This document shows, one piece after another, positions 25,753 to 34,532 of a stretch of 34,619 bases of DNA. Position 1 is the stretch's first letter, and each line of letters opens with the position of its first letter. Location: positions 1-34,619 of the forward strand of contig CAIYOW010000040.1 of NCBI GenBank assembly GCA_903927955.1, read 5' to 3'. The position numbers and the translations under genes were made by a program. The stretch comes from an uncultured Methylococcaceae bacterium (GTDB lineage: Bacteria; Pseudomonadota; Gammaproteobacteria; Methylococcales; Methylomonadaceae). Under the pieces are notes generated by a model. It made no database searches. It worked only from the letters and a program-made list of their open reading frames with translations, and was not told where the DNA came from.

Positions 25753-26700
25753 ATGGAACAATTAACCGATTTAAAAGCCATTTTGCACTCCAAACGGGCC
25801 AACATTTTCTATCTTGAAAAATGTCGGGTCATGCAAAAAGATGGCCGTGTACTTTATCTGACCGAAGCCAAGGATGAAAATTACTATTGGAACATCCCCA
25901 TAGCCAACACCACCGTCATTCTGTTGGGTACTGGCACATCCATTACCCAGGCCGCCATGCGTATGTTAGCAAGCGCCGGGGTATTGGTTGGTTTTTGTGG
26001 CGGCGGTGGTACGCCATTATTTACCGGCAGCGAAATAGAATGGCTTACCCCACAAAGTGAATACCGCCCCACCGACTATGTGCAAGGCTGGTTGGGGTTT
26101 TGGTTTGACGAAAGCAAACGGCTAACCGTTGCCAAAACCTTTCAGCACGCCCGAATCAACTTTTTACAGCGGGTTTGGGAAAAAGACCGCGACTTAAAAG
26201 CCGAAGGCTTTTTTACCGATGATGCAGCGCTCAGCACCGCCCTAGACAACTACACCCTGCAAATCCCCTGTGCTGTAAAAGTCGGCGACTTATTACAGAA
26301 AGAAGCCTTGCTGACCAAGCAGCTATACCGCTACGCTGCCAAAGCCACCCAACTGAGCAACTTTACGCGGGAACGCGAAGCGACCGATCTTGCCAATGGT
26401 TTTTTAAACCACGGCAACTATTTGGCATACGGCATCGCCGCCACCACCTTATGGGTATTGGGCATACCCCACGGCTTTGCCGTCATGCACGGCAAAACAC
26501 GGCGCGGGGCGTTGGTGTTTGATGTTGCCGACCTGATTAAAGATGCCATTGTACTGCCTTGGGCGTTTATCAGCGCCAAAGAAAAAGCCACCGAACAAGA
26601 ATTTCGCCAACAAATCTTGCAAAAATTCACCGAACACAAGGCTTTGGATTTTATGTTTGAGCAGGTCAAGCAGCAAGCCTTGCGGGTTGATTGGCCATGA
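25753..26700 (+). CDS. cas1: CRISPR-associated endonuclease Cas1, type I-F, 315 aa
   Basis: Cas1 is the integrase that inserts new spacers next to the leader, together with Cas2-3 in this subtype. The subtype I-F signature is clear: KAILHSKRANIFYLEKCRVM at the N-terminus, GTGTSITQAAMRMLASAGV and GFCGGGGTPLF in the first half, and a C-terminal helical domain. The catalytic metal-binding residues fall in REREATDLANGFLNHGNYL, HGFAVMHGKTRRGALVFDVADL and nearby. Length is within the usual 310-330 aa. The stop overlaps the cas2-3 start. The gene is GC-rich like the host genes around it. Confidence 0.96.
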   Translation: MEQLTDLKAILHSKRANIFYLEKCRVMQKDGRVLYLTEAKDENYYWNIPIANTTVILLGTGTSITQAAMRMLASAGVLVGFCGGGGTPLFTGSEIEWLTPQSEYRPTDYVQGWLGFWFDESKRLTVAKTFQHARINFLQRVWEKDRDLKAEGFFTDDAALSTALDNYTLQIPCAVKVGDLLQKEALLTKQLYRYAAKATQLSNFTREREATDLANGFLNHGNYLAYGIAATTLWVLGIPHGFAVMHGKTRRGALVFDVADLIKDAIVLPWAFISAKEKATEQEFRQQILQKFTEHKALDFMFEQVKQQALRVDWP

Positions 26701-29700
26701 TGGTGACCTTTGTTAGCCAATGCCAAAAAAAAGCCCTAAACCGCACCCGCCGCGTACTGGATGCCTTTGCCAACCGCATTGGCGACAACACTTGGCAAAC
26801 CGTCATAACCGAAGACGGCCTGATTGCCGTTAAAACCCTGTTGCGAAAAACCGCCACCAAAAACACTGCGGTGGCTTGCCATTGGCAGCGGTCCAGGAGC
26901 AGGAGCGAGTTGGTTTGGATTGTGGGGAATCGTAACGCGTTTAATTCACAGGGCATTGTGCCTGTCAATATTACCGAAAAAGAAATCACTCAGTTTATGG
27001 ATAAACATCAATGGCAAACACTAAACGTCATGCAGTATGCAGCTGCCATTGCTGGATTATTTCACGACTTCGGCAAGGCTAATGATCTGTTCCAAGCTAA
27101 GCTTCAACCCAATAAAACAAATGTGTTTGAGCCTTATCGTCATGAGTGGGTGTCGATGAGGTTATTTCAGGCATTTGTGGGCGATAAGGATGATAGCCAG
27201 TGGTTAAGTGAACTTAGCCAGATTGAAAATACGACAATATTTGAGTGTTTTAAAGATGGTCTGGATGGTAACGTAGCTGAAAATCATCCGCTTAATAAGT
27301 TGCCGCCCTTTGCTCAATTAGTCGCTTGGCTTATTCTCACCCACCATAAGTTACCCCTCAATCCAAGCTGGAAAAATACTTCCTCGCCTAATCCGGCATT
27401 ACTGAACGCTGATGAATGGTTTACAACTAACTTTGAAGCCATTTGGAATTCCCATAACTGCAAAGACCAAGATCAACAGGCACTAATAGGAAAAAATTGG
27501 CTATTTACTAAGGGGCTGCCAAGTGCAAGCGCACAATGGCGTGCTCGAGCCTGTGTGCTTGCTTCGGAAACGAGAGCAAAATTGCCCTTACTGCACCAAG
27601 TAAAAACAAATTGGTTAAATGAGCAACTATTTACGGCCCACCTTGCTCGACTATGTTTAATGTTGGCGGATCACTTTTACTCATCACAAGGCGTTACACC
27701 AGAATGGCAAAATTCAAATTACCAAGCCTATGCCAATACTGATCGAAAAAGCGGAGCATTAAAACAAAAACTGGATGAACACCTTATTGGTGTTGCCCAT
27801 CATGCGCAAAAAATAGCTAAAGCACTACCTAAACTCAAAAACAGTCTTGAACCGTTAGAAAGTAATACTTTTCTTAGCAGTAATGTTCGCAAAGAACAAA
27901 AAGAAAAGTTTGGGTGGCAAGATGAAGCCAAAAAAATTGCCCAAGCATTGAGTCAAAAGACAATTACTCAAGGTTTTTTTGGTATAAATATGGCTTCGAC
28001 CGGTAAAGGTAAAACCTTAGCAAATGCCAAGATTATGTATGCATTAGGCAGTGGAACTGGGCGGATAAGGTTCAGTGTTGCCCTAGGTTTGCGGACACTT
28101 ACCTTACAAACGGGCAGAGAATATCGAGAAAAATTGGAATTGACTGACGAACAACTAGCTATTGCCGTCGGCGGCATTGCTGTTAAACAACTTTTTGAAA
28201 ACGAACAAAACAAACACATTGACACAAAAGAACAAATACAACGGCAGTCAGCGACAGGCAGCGAATCTCAAAATGAATTTATGGATGCAGAATTATTTGT
28301 CGATTACAAAGGCAACCTGAAAGAACATAGCTTGAGTAAATGGACAAAGACAAATGAAAAACTTGAAAAACTGCTTATAGCTCCAGTGTTGGTTTGCACT
28401 ATAGATCACCTGATGCCCGCAACGGAAGGCACCAAAGGTGGCAAACAAATTGCCCCAATGTTGCGCTTGCTAACTTCGGATATTGTGCTTGATGAACCTG
28501 ATGACTTTGGGTTAGAAGACTTGCCCGCACTCTGTAGATTGGTTCATTGGGCGGGTATGCTAGGGAGTCGCGTTTTACTCTCAACCGCAACACTACCTCC
28601 GGCACTGGCTTATGCCTTATTTCAGGCTTATCAAGCCGGATGGACGCACTATGCTAAAGACAATAGTGCCAATTGGGATGGGAACGTAATTTGTGCTTGG
28701 TTTGATGAATTTGGATCCCATAGCGGGGAACACACTGCCTTCGATTCATTCAAAAAAGCGCATGATAACTTCGTTAACAAACGTATTATCCAGTTAAAAA
28801 CCAAAACTGAACATCAGCGTAAAGGGACTATTGTTGCCGTAGATAGGCGTGATGGCATATCTATTGATGTGAACTTGGCTGAAGTGATACGCGCTAATAT
28901 TATTAACCTGCATCAAGCGCATCAGCAGAGTAATAATGGTCGCACAATCTCTATCGGATTAGTGCGTATGGCTAATATCAATCCGCTGGTTGCCATATCT
29001 AAAGCATTATTAATGCTCGATACGCCTCCAGATACCGAGATTCATTATTGTACTTATCACAGTCGTTACCCATTAGCCGTGCGTTCGTACCTTGAAAACC
29101 AGCTGGACAAAGTGCTTAACAGAAAAGAGCCTAGTGCAATTTGGCAGCATGAAAGCATTCAAAAGGCAATAAAAAACAGCGATAAAACGAATCATGTCTT
29201 TGTCGTACTTGCATCACCTGTTGCGGAAGTTGGACGAGATCACGATTATGACTGGGCGATTATTGAGCCTAGTTCCATGCGCTCTATTATTCAGATTGCA
29301 GGCAGAGTTCTGCGACATCGCGACACAATACCAGAGCAACCTAATGTCTTGTTGCTCAACAAAAACTATAAATTACTTGCCGAGAAGAACACGCCCCCTT
29401 ACTATGAACGACCAGGCTTTGAGTCAAAAAACCTTCTACTAGCCAAACATGACCTGCTTAGTATTTTACATACCGATCAATATCAAAAAATTGATGCCAT
29501 TCAACGCATCACCTTGCCAACTCAATTTAAAAAAACAAAAGACGGTGCTTATCTTAATTTAATAGAACTAGAGCACAAGGCACTGGCACAGCAGTTATTG
29601 TCAGGTGACAGCCCTGCAAATGTATGGTGGAAAAACAGCTCTTATTGGTGTGGTGAAGTGCAACGGCAACAAAGGTTTCGCAACTCAAAAAAAGATGAGG

Positions 29701-30020
29701 CATATTTTCTTTGGCTTGCCGAAGAATACGCTACGCCTTGCTGGAAATGGAAAAATGAACGGGTATATCCACCGAAATTTGGAGAAGGGCTAATAGACAT
29801 AAAAAATATACCCATCGTTGTATTAGGGAGTGGTGTTCAATTTTGGTTTGACCTAAATATCCACACCATTTATTCAGAACTGGCTAATGACTTTAATATT
29901 GACTTGAAAGAAGTCAGTATGCGTTTTGGTGAGGTACGCATAACTGAGTACAACAGCAGTCAACAACAAGAGTATTGCTATCACCCTAGCCTAGGGCTTT
30001 ATCAAGACAGAGGAAATTGA
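26697..30020 (+). CDS. cas3f: Cas2-Cas3 fusion helicase/nuclease, type I-F, 1107 aa
   Basis: The fusion of Cas2 to Cas3 defines type I-F. Residues 1 to about 95 are the Cas2 part (MMVTFVSQCQKKALNRTRRV ... NTAVACHW), used in spacer acquisition. The HD nuclease follows with GLFHDFGKAND (His123, Asp124) and YRHEWVSMR. The helicase has Walker A STGKGKT (about 433), the DExD box VLDEPDDF (about 597), motif III LSTATLPP (about 628) and motif VI IAGRVLRHR (about 867). It unwinds and degrades DNA marked by the Csy complex. The start is one of two adjacent ATGs (26697 or 26700). The first ~300 bp are GC-rich like cas1; the remainder is visibly AT-rich. Confidence 0.95.
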   Translation: MMVTFVSQCQKKALNRTRRVLDAFANRIGDNTWQTVITEDGLIAVKTLLRKTATKNTAVACHWQRSRSRSELVWIVGNRNAFNSQGIVPVNITEKEITQFMDKHQWQTLNVMQYAAAIAGLFHDFGKANDLFQAKLQPNKTNVFEPYRHEWVSMRLFQAFVGDKDDSQWLSELSQIENTTIFECFKDGLDGNVAENHPLNKLPPFAQLVAWLILTHHKLPLNPSWKNTSSPNPALLNADEWFTTNFEAIWNSHNCKDQDQQALIGKNWLFTKGLPSASAQWRARACVLASETRAKLPLLHQVKTNWLNEQLFTAHLARLCLMLADHFYSSQGVTPEWQNSNYQAYANTDRKSGALKQKLDEHLIGVAHHAQKIAKALPKLKNSLEPLESNTFLSSNVRKEQKEKFGWQDEAKKIAQALSQKTITQGFFGINMASTGKGKTLANAKIMYALGSGTGRIRFSVALGLRTLTLQTGREYREKLELTDEQLAIAVGGIAVKQLFENEQNKHIDTKEQIQRQSATGSESQNEFMDAELFVDYKGNLKEHSLSKWTKTNEKLEKLLIAPVLVCTIDHLMPATEGTKGGKQIAPMLRLLTSDIVLDEPDDFGLEDLPALCRLVHWAGMLGSRVLLSTATLPPALAYALFQAYQAGWTHYAKDNSANWDGNVICAWFDEFGSHSGEHTAFDSFKKAHDNFVNKRIIQLKTKTEHQRKGTIVAVDRRDGISIDVNLAEVIRANIINLHQAHQQSNNGRTISIGLVRMANINPLVAISKALLMLDTPPDTEIHYCTYHSRYPLAVRSYLENQLDKVLNRKEPSAIWQHESIQKAIKNSDKTNHVFVVLASPVAEVGRDHDYDWAIIEPSSMRSIIQIAGRVLRHRDTIPEQPNVLLLNKNYKLLAEKNTPPYYERPGFESKNLLLAKHDLLSILHTDQYQKIDAIQRITLPTQFKKTKDGAYLNLIELEHKALAQQLLSGDSPANVWWKNSSYWCGEVQRQQRFRNSKKDEAYFLWLAEEYATPCWKWKNERVYPPKFGEGLIDIKNIPIVVLGSGVQFWFDLNIHTIYSELANDFNIDLKEVSMRFGEVRITEYNSSQQQEYCYHPSLGLYQDRGN

Positions 30021-30022
30021 AT

Positions 30023-31537
30023 ATGACCGAAGAAAAAAGTGAGCTGGATACATGGGAACAGGTGATTGTTGATTTTTTGATGAGCAAAAGAACAGCGGAA
30101 GAAGAAAAATATATAAAAGATGATATTAAAAAGATTGCCAACTATTACGAACGGCAAAAATATTATGATCAGCCGCGTATAAAAGATTTATTTGATTCCA
30201 AAAAAAACAAAGATCAATTGACCATCGATTTCCTGAAACAAAAACGCCAAGAAATATTATTACTGGACGAAAAACCTGAAGATTTAGACTACACTAAACT
30301 TGATGCCGATTATACAAAAAAATGTACCGATCTTGCTGATAAATACGCTGCGAACAGATGGATTGCTAAGGCCGCAAAGGATGTGGCTAGCGTCACCTTT
30401 GCAACTCATGTTGCAAAACTAACCCACTCAAAAATAGAAAGCCCATCGATTTATGATAGCGTTGCGCCAGTAAAATCAAATGTTCTAACAACGTCAAGCT
30501 TAGCCAACAAGGTCATAGATGGTGCTGTTGCCGGTAATCAATATGCCCCTGTTTTTCAATTTCTTGAGCTAGCATTAAAAGGTAATAAGCTTGCCGCTGA
30601 GTTTTCAAACAACACCAATCAAGTGCTAAAACCGTTTGCACAAAATGATGAAGAGCTGGAGGGCTGGAATACTAACTTTAAAAAAGTGTTGTCGGGAGAA
30701 ATGCCGAGCAGCAATCCTTTGGCAAAGCAGGTTTATTTCCCAGTAGAGCTAGGAAGTAAGGGTAAACCTAATGTTTATCACTTATTGTGCCACATGAAGT
30801 CTTCATCATTAGCACACGCTATTTATCATAATTTATTTGATAAAAAACAAAAACAGCCAAAAGAATTACGCAAGAAAGCCAGATACTCAGCAACAGAAAC
30901 TCTGTCATTTATTCACTGTGCATCTATTAATGTTACGGCAAGTAACCATAGTAATGCTTCCCAGCTTAATGCAAAAAGAGGTGGAAAGCTCCATCTTTTC
31001 TCTACACAGCCGCCCACTTGGCAAAGCCAATTAAAACCTCTACTGTATAAAAAATCATTATTTGATAGCTTTTCCCATCCAAGCATCAATGTTGATATTG
31101 ACTATCTACGCGATTATTTACTGCGTTTTGAACGCATTGAATTAAGTATTAAAAATCCACAGCGTTTAAAATGGATAGAAAAATGGGTGGCAAATATTAT
31201 TGATGAACTGCTGAATTATGCAGCAACCCTCCAGATGCTTCCAGCGGGATGGTCAAATACAGAACATATTCAACTAAAACCGGAGCATCAATACTTGCTC
31301 GATCCTTATCGCCTAGATGAAGACTTTCAAAATGTACGCAAAGCAGGCGAATGGCAAGATGTTGTCTGTATCGATTTTTCGCGTTGGTTAAATCGCAGGC
31401 TCGTTGGCAAAGATAAAAAATTCACGCCACAAGTCGAACATAGTCGCCTGTGGGCAACATTACTCGAACAGCCACTGAGAGAATATAACCAAATGATCGC
31501 AGCTGACAGCAGGCTTAAAGACAAGGTACAGGCATGA
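30023..31537 (+). CDS. csy1: Csy1 (Cas8f), large subunit of the type I-F complex, 504 aa
   Basis: Csy1 pairs with Csy2 to form the tail of the surveillance complex and recognises the PAM. I identify it by position and by family sequence blocks such as KQVYFPVELGSKGKPNVYHLLCHMKSSSLAHAIY (in part), LHLFSTQPPTWQ and AGEWQDVVCIDFSRWLNRRL. It is longer than the well-studied P. aeruginosa protein (434 aa), mainly in the charged N-terminal helical part. The ATG at 30023 is preceded by AGGAA and lies just after the cas3 stop. The gene is AT-rich. Confidence 0.93.
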   Translation: MTEEKSELDTWEQVIVDFLMSKRTAEEEKYIKDDIKKIANYYERQKYYDQPRIKDLFDSKKNKDQLTIDFLKQKRQEILLLDEKPEDLDYTKLDADYTKKCTDLADKYAANRWIAKAAKDVASVTFATHVAKLTHSKIESPSIYDSVAPVKSNVLTTSSLANKVIDGAVAGNQYAPVFQFLELALKGNKLAAEFSNNTNQVLKPFAQNDEELEGWNTNFKKVLSGEMPSSNPLAKQVYFPVELGSKGKPNVYHLLCHMKSSSLAHAIYHNLFDKKQKQPKELRKKARYSATETLSFIHCASINVTASNHSNASQLNAKRGGKLHLFSTQPPTWQSQLKPLLYKKSLFDSFSHPSINVDIDYLRDYLLRFERIELSIKNPQRLKWIEKWVANIIDELLNYAATLQMLPAGWSNTEHIQLKPEHQYLLDPYRLDEDFQNVRKAGEWQDVVCIDFSRWLNRRLVGKDKKFTPQVEHSRLWATLLEQPLREYNQMIAADSRLKDKVQA

Positions 31538-32739
31538 ACCAATACATATTGCTTAACCGGATTAAAGTGCAAAATGCCAATGCGATTGCGGGCTTTACTT
31601 GGGGCTTTCCTGCCATTACCCATTTTTTGGGTTTCAGCCATAACTTGTCGCGCAAACTGCACCGTACAGAGTTTGATGGAATTAGCTTGGCTGGTTGCAC
31701 AGTGATTGCCCATCATCACAAGGTGCATACCTATAAGCCATCCTTTAATAGTTATGGTTTTACCCAAAGCCGTAACCCACCGTATTTATCGTCACATGAC
31801 AAAGCCGTAACGCCTCCGGTTATAGAAGAAGGCAAAATGAATTTTACGGTGTCTTTACTGATAGGGTGTGAAGGGAACATAGGTAATCGGCAAGATGGAT
31901 TGATAAAATGGCTAAAGAAAAACTGTTTATTACAACGCCTCGCTGGCGGCACTATTCTGGAAATAAGTAATATTGAAATTTGTATTGTTGATGACGATTC
32001 TGCACTAAGAGCCATCAAACGTAAGTTGTTACCCGGCTTTATACTGATGGATCGCTCTAACTACTTAGCGGATTATTTTAATCAATTACAGCAGCAAAAT
32101 ACTGATGTCGAGCTACTTAGTGCTTGGTTGGATTTTGTGGCACTAAAACAAAAAGCACGACCCAAATCAGACATTATCACCAACCACCTGATAAATATAT
32201 CCAAAACTGATACGACTGAAAATCACAGTGAGTTATTAGTTATCTGGAATGAACATTTGGCAATACCTTATCATGAAGATAAGGTGCCGGTAATCCTCGA
32301 ACAATATTTTCAGCATCTTGAAAACAATAATGGCACCAAAAAACTATTAGAACAATGGCAAGATTACTGTACACCAACTGAAAATACAGAAGCCGACTGG
32401 GAGTATATAAATAAACCTGAAAGCGGTTATTTAGTACCTATTATGGTAGGCTATAAAGCTATTTCTGGGCTATACCAAAACAACCAAGTTAATAATACCC
32501 GTGATAATGAAACGCCGATTTGTTTTGTTGAGTCAGCACACAGTATTGGTGAATGGCTCAGTGTCCATCGGTTAAAAAATGCAAAAGCTATTAGCGATAG
32601 CTTATGGCATTACCACTATGAAGAAAATTGGTATCTTTGCAAACAAACGCCGCAAGAAAATCCGCAAGACACCAATGCCAATGCAGAAGAAATTTTTACT
32701 GAAAACCCCAATGATGATTTTTACCAATCAACACCGTAA
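31534..32739 (+). CDS. csy2: Csy2 (Cas5f), type I-F complex subunit with an apparent insertion, 401 aa
   Basis: Csy2 holds the 5' handle of the crRNA together with Csy1. Family blocks are present at both ends: LNRIKVQNANAIAGFTWGFP and HHHKVHTYKPSFN near the start, GFILMDRS in the middle, and GYLVPIMVGYKAISGL plus FVESAHSIGEW near the end. Between the middle and end blocks lies a segment (about residues 206-285) that I cannot match to the family. It makes the protein about 70-80 residues longer than P. aeruginosa Csy2 (about 327 aa). The start overlaps the csy1 stop as ATGA. The first ~200 bp are richer in GC than the rest. Confidence 0.92.
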   Translation: MNQYILLNRIKVQNANAIAGFTWGFPAITHFLGFSHNLSRKLHRTEFDGISLAGCTVIAHHHKVHTYKPSFNSYGFTQSRNPPYLSSHDKAVTPPVIEEGKMNFTVSLLIGCEGNIGNRQDGLIKWLKKNCLLQRLAGGTILEISNIEICIVDDDSALRAIKRKLLPGFILMDRSNYLADYFNQLQQQNTDVELLSAWLDFVALKQKARPKSDIITNHLINISKTDTTENHSELLVIWNEHLAIPYHEDKVPVILEQYFQHLENNNGTKKLLEQWQDYCTPTENTEADWEYINKPESGYLVPIMVGYKAISGLYQNNQVNNTRDNETPICFVESAHSIGEWLSVHRLKNAKAISDSLWHYHYEENWYLCKQTPQENPQDTNANAEEIFTENPNDDFYQSTP

Positions 32740-32767
32740 GCCAATTTAATAAATAAGGAATGCCAAC

Positions 32768-33757
32768 ATGAGTAAAATGATCGAATTACCCAGCATATTG
32801 TCTTTTGAGCGCAAGCTGGAAACTTCCGATGCTTTAATGTATGCAGGAAATTGGCAAGATATTACCAATAGTGAAGCTACTTGGAAAAAAATTGCCATAA
32901 CTAAACGCTACAACCGATCAACACAAAGTGCTTATGGTATTGATGACGCAAAAAAATCTGAACCAAACCCAGTCGCATCTGATAGTGATGATGCTAATTT
33001 ACCCCATGATAAAGACACGTTAAAAGTCATTTTCAGCATACGAATTATTGGCAACATTGGGCAACCTTTCGCCTGTAATGAACCAGACTTTGAAGCGTTG
33101 ATGCATAACAAAATTAACGAATTTAAAGAAGATGATCGATTTAAAACCTTGGCTTATCGTTATGCCTACAATATCGCCAATGGTCGATTCTTATGGCGCA
33201 ACCGTGTGTGTGCTGAAAAAGTAAAAGTTGAAGTCTATCAGGATATAGACAGCAACCCATTGGAGTTTGATGCCCACGCATTTTCTTTGCAACGCTTTGA
33301 AAAAAATAGTGAAGATAGTGACTTGCAAACGCTTGCAAAAATAATTCAATCAGGGTTGAATGCGGATGATGATTTTATTTTTTTAAAAATAATCGCTTAC
33401 GTCAGGCTCGGTAATGGTCAGCATGTTTTTCCTTCACAAGAAATGAATATGGGCGAAAAAGGCAAGGTTCTTTTTCAGCTAGATAATTGTGCGGCTATTC
33501 ATAATGTAAAAATTGGTAATGCCTTGCGTACCATCGATGACTGGTATGTCGATGCTGAATTCCCTATTGCAGCAGAACCTTATGGATCAGTGACCCAAAG
33601 GGGGCAGGCTTATCGAAAAAGCAAAAATGACTTGTATTCACTAATAATAGCTTGGCTTAACGACAAAGAAATTACCAACAATGATAAAAATTATGTTGTA
33701 GCAAATTTAATCAGGGGTGGCTTATTTCAAGGCGACAGTAAAAAGAAAAAAGGCTGA
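32768..33757 (+). CDS. csy3: Csy3 (Cas7f), backbone subunit of the type I-F complex, 329 aa
   Basis: Csy3 forms the six-subunit backbone that coats the crRNA spacer. Family blocks include LPSILSFERKLETSDALMY at the N-terminus, RYAYNIANGRFLWRNRV (about 135), HVFPSQEMNMG (about 222) and AEPYGSVTQRGQAYR (about 275). The C-terminus is lysine-rich (GDSKKKKG). AAGGA precedes the ATG. It is 28 bp after csy2 and 2 bp before cas6f. The gene is AT-rich. Confidence 0.96.
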   Translation: MSKMIELPSILSFERKLETSDALMYAGNWQDITNSEATWKKIAITKRYNRSTQSAYGIDDAKKSEPNPVASDSDDANLPHDKDTLKVIFSIRIIGNIGQPFACNEPDFEALMHNKINEFKEDDRFKTLAYRYAYNIANGRFLWRNRVCAEKVKVEVYQDIDSNPLEFDAHAFSLQRFEKNSEDSDLQTLAKIIQSGLNADDDFIFLKIIAYVRLGNGQHVFPSQEMNMGEKGKVLFQLDNCAAIHNVKIGNALRTIDDWYVDAEFPIAAEPYGSVTQRGQAYRKSKNDLYSLIIAWLNDKEITNNDKNYVVANLIRGGLFQGDSKKKKG

Positions 33758-33759
33758 CC

Positions 33760-34401
33760 ATGAAAGTCTACCAAGAAATAAAATTGCTAGCTTCAGCAGA
33801 AATACCTATAAATTTCCTCTGGTCAAAAGTCTATCAACAAATCCACCTTGGCTTAGTGGAAATGCAAGATGACCACGGCAGGGTGCCGATTGGCTTGGCT
33901 TTTCCCGAATATATGATTGGTGAAAAATACAGCCTGTTGGGCAGCAAATTGCGCTTATTCGCCCAAGACGAAGCCACCCTAAAACAGTTCAACGCCCACC
34001 ATTGGTTGGTGCGCCTGAGTGACTATGTGCATTGCACCAGCATTCGTCCCGTGCCGGAAAAAGTCAGTGGATATGCCACTTATCAGCGCGAGCAGCCCAA
34101 AACCAACAAAGAACGGCTTGCCAGACGTTATGCCAAAAGACATAACCTAGACTACGAAACGGCACTCAACGGCATTATTAACTTAAACGCACCATCACCC
34201 GACCAGGACGGTTATAAAACACAGTTCCGTTATTGCGACATGCCCCAAAAAAATATCCCGACACCGTTCATCCGCCTAAAAAGCCTGAGTAGCGAACAGA
34301 CTTTTTGCCTGTGGATTAAAAAAACAGTGGTTGCAGAGCCAGCAGGAACAACGTTTAGCAGCTATGGCTTAAGTGCCACATCTACTGTACCCGAATTTTG
34401 A
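33760..34401 (+). CDS. cas6f: Cas6f (Csy4) crRNA-processing endoribonuclease, 213 aa
   Basis: Cas6f cleaves the repeat RNA at the 3' base of its hairpin and stays bound as the head of the complex. The general-base position is His29 in VYQQIHLGL, the same number as in P. aeruginosa Csy4. The arginine-rich helix KERLARRYAKRHNL (about 117-130) is the one that grips the hairpin groove. The end FSSYGLSATSTVPEF is the family's C-terminal motif. After the first ~100 bp the gene becomes GC-rich again, unlike csy3. Length is slightly above the usual 185-200 aa. Confidence 0.95.
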   Translation: MKVYQEIKLLASAEIPINFLWSKVYQQIHLGLVEMQDDHGRVPIGLAFPEYMIGEKYSLLGSKLRLFAQDEATLKQFNAHHWLVRLSDYVHCTSIRPVPEKVSGYATYQREQPKTNKERLARRYAKRHNLDYETALNGIINLNAPSPDQDGYKTQFRYCDMPQKNIPTPFIRLKSLSSEQTFCLWIKKTVVAEPAGTTFSSYGLSATSTVPEF

Positions 34402-34532
34402 CCCATAATTTTTACGCTTTTTAAAAATATATATTTATTAGCTAGTTGTATATCATGTTTTTTTGCATGGGTGACAGCCGACAAATCTCGTGTAAACTGC
34501 TATATGACTGGCTTTAAGGGTTTTTGGGGTCA
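34402..34532 (+). promoter_or_regulatory. CRISPR leader
   Basis: A 131-bp AT-rich non-coding stretch separates cas6f from the first repeat. It holds A/T runs near 34410-34440, an oligo-T tract near 34458 and a GC-richer end (tttttggggtca) touching the repeat. Type I-F leaders direct array transcription and new-spacer insertion. No strong promoter match is clear. Confidence 0.8.
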
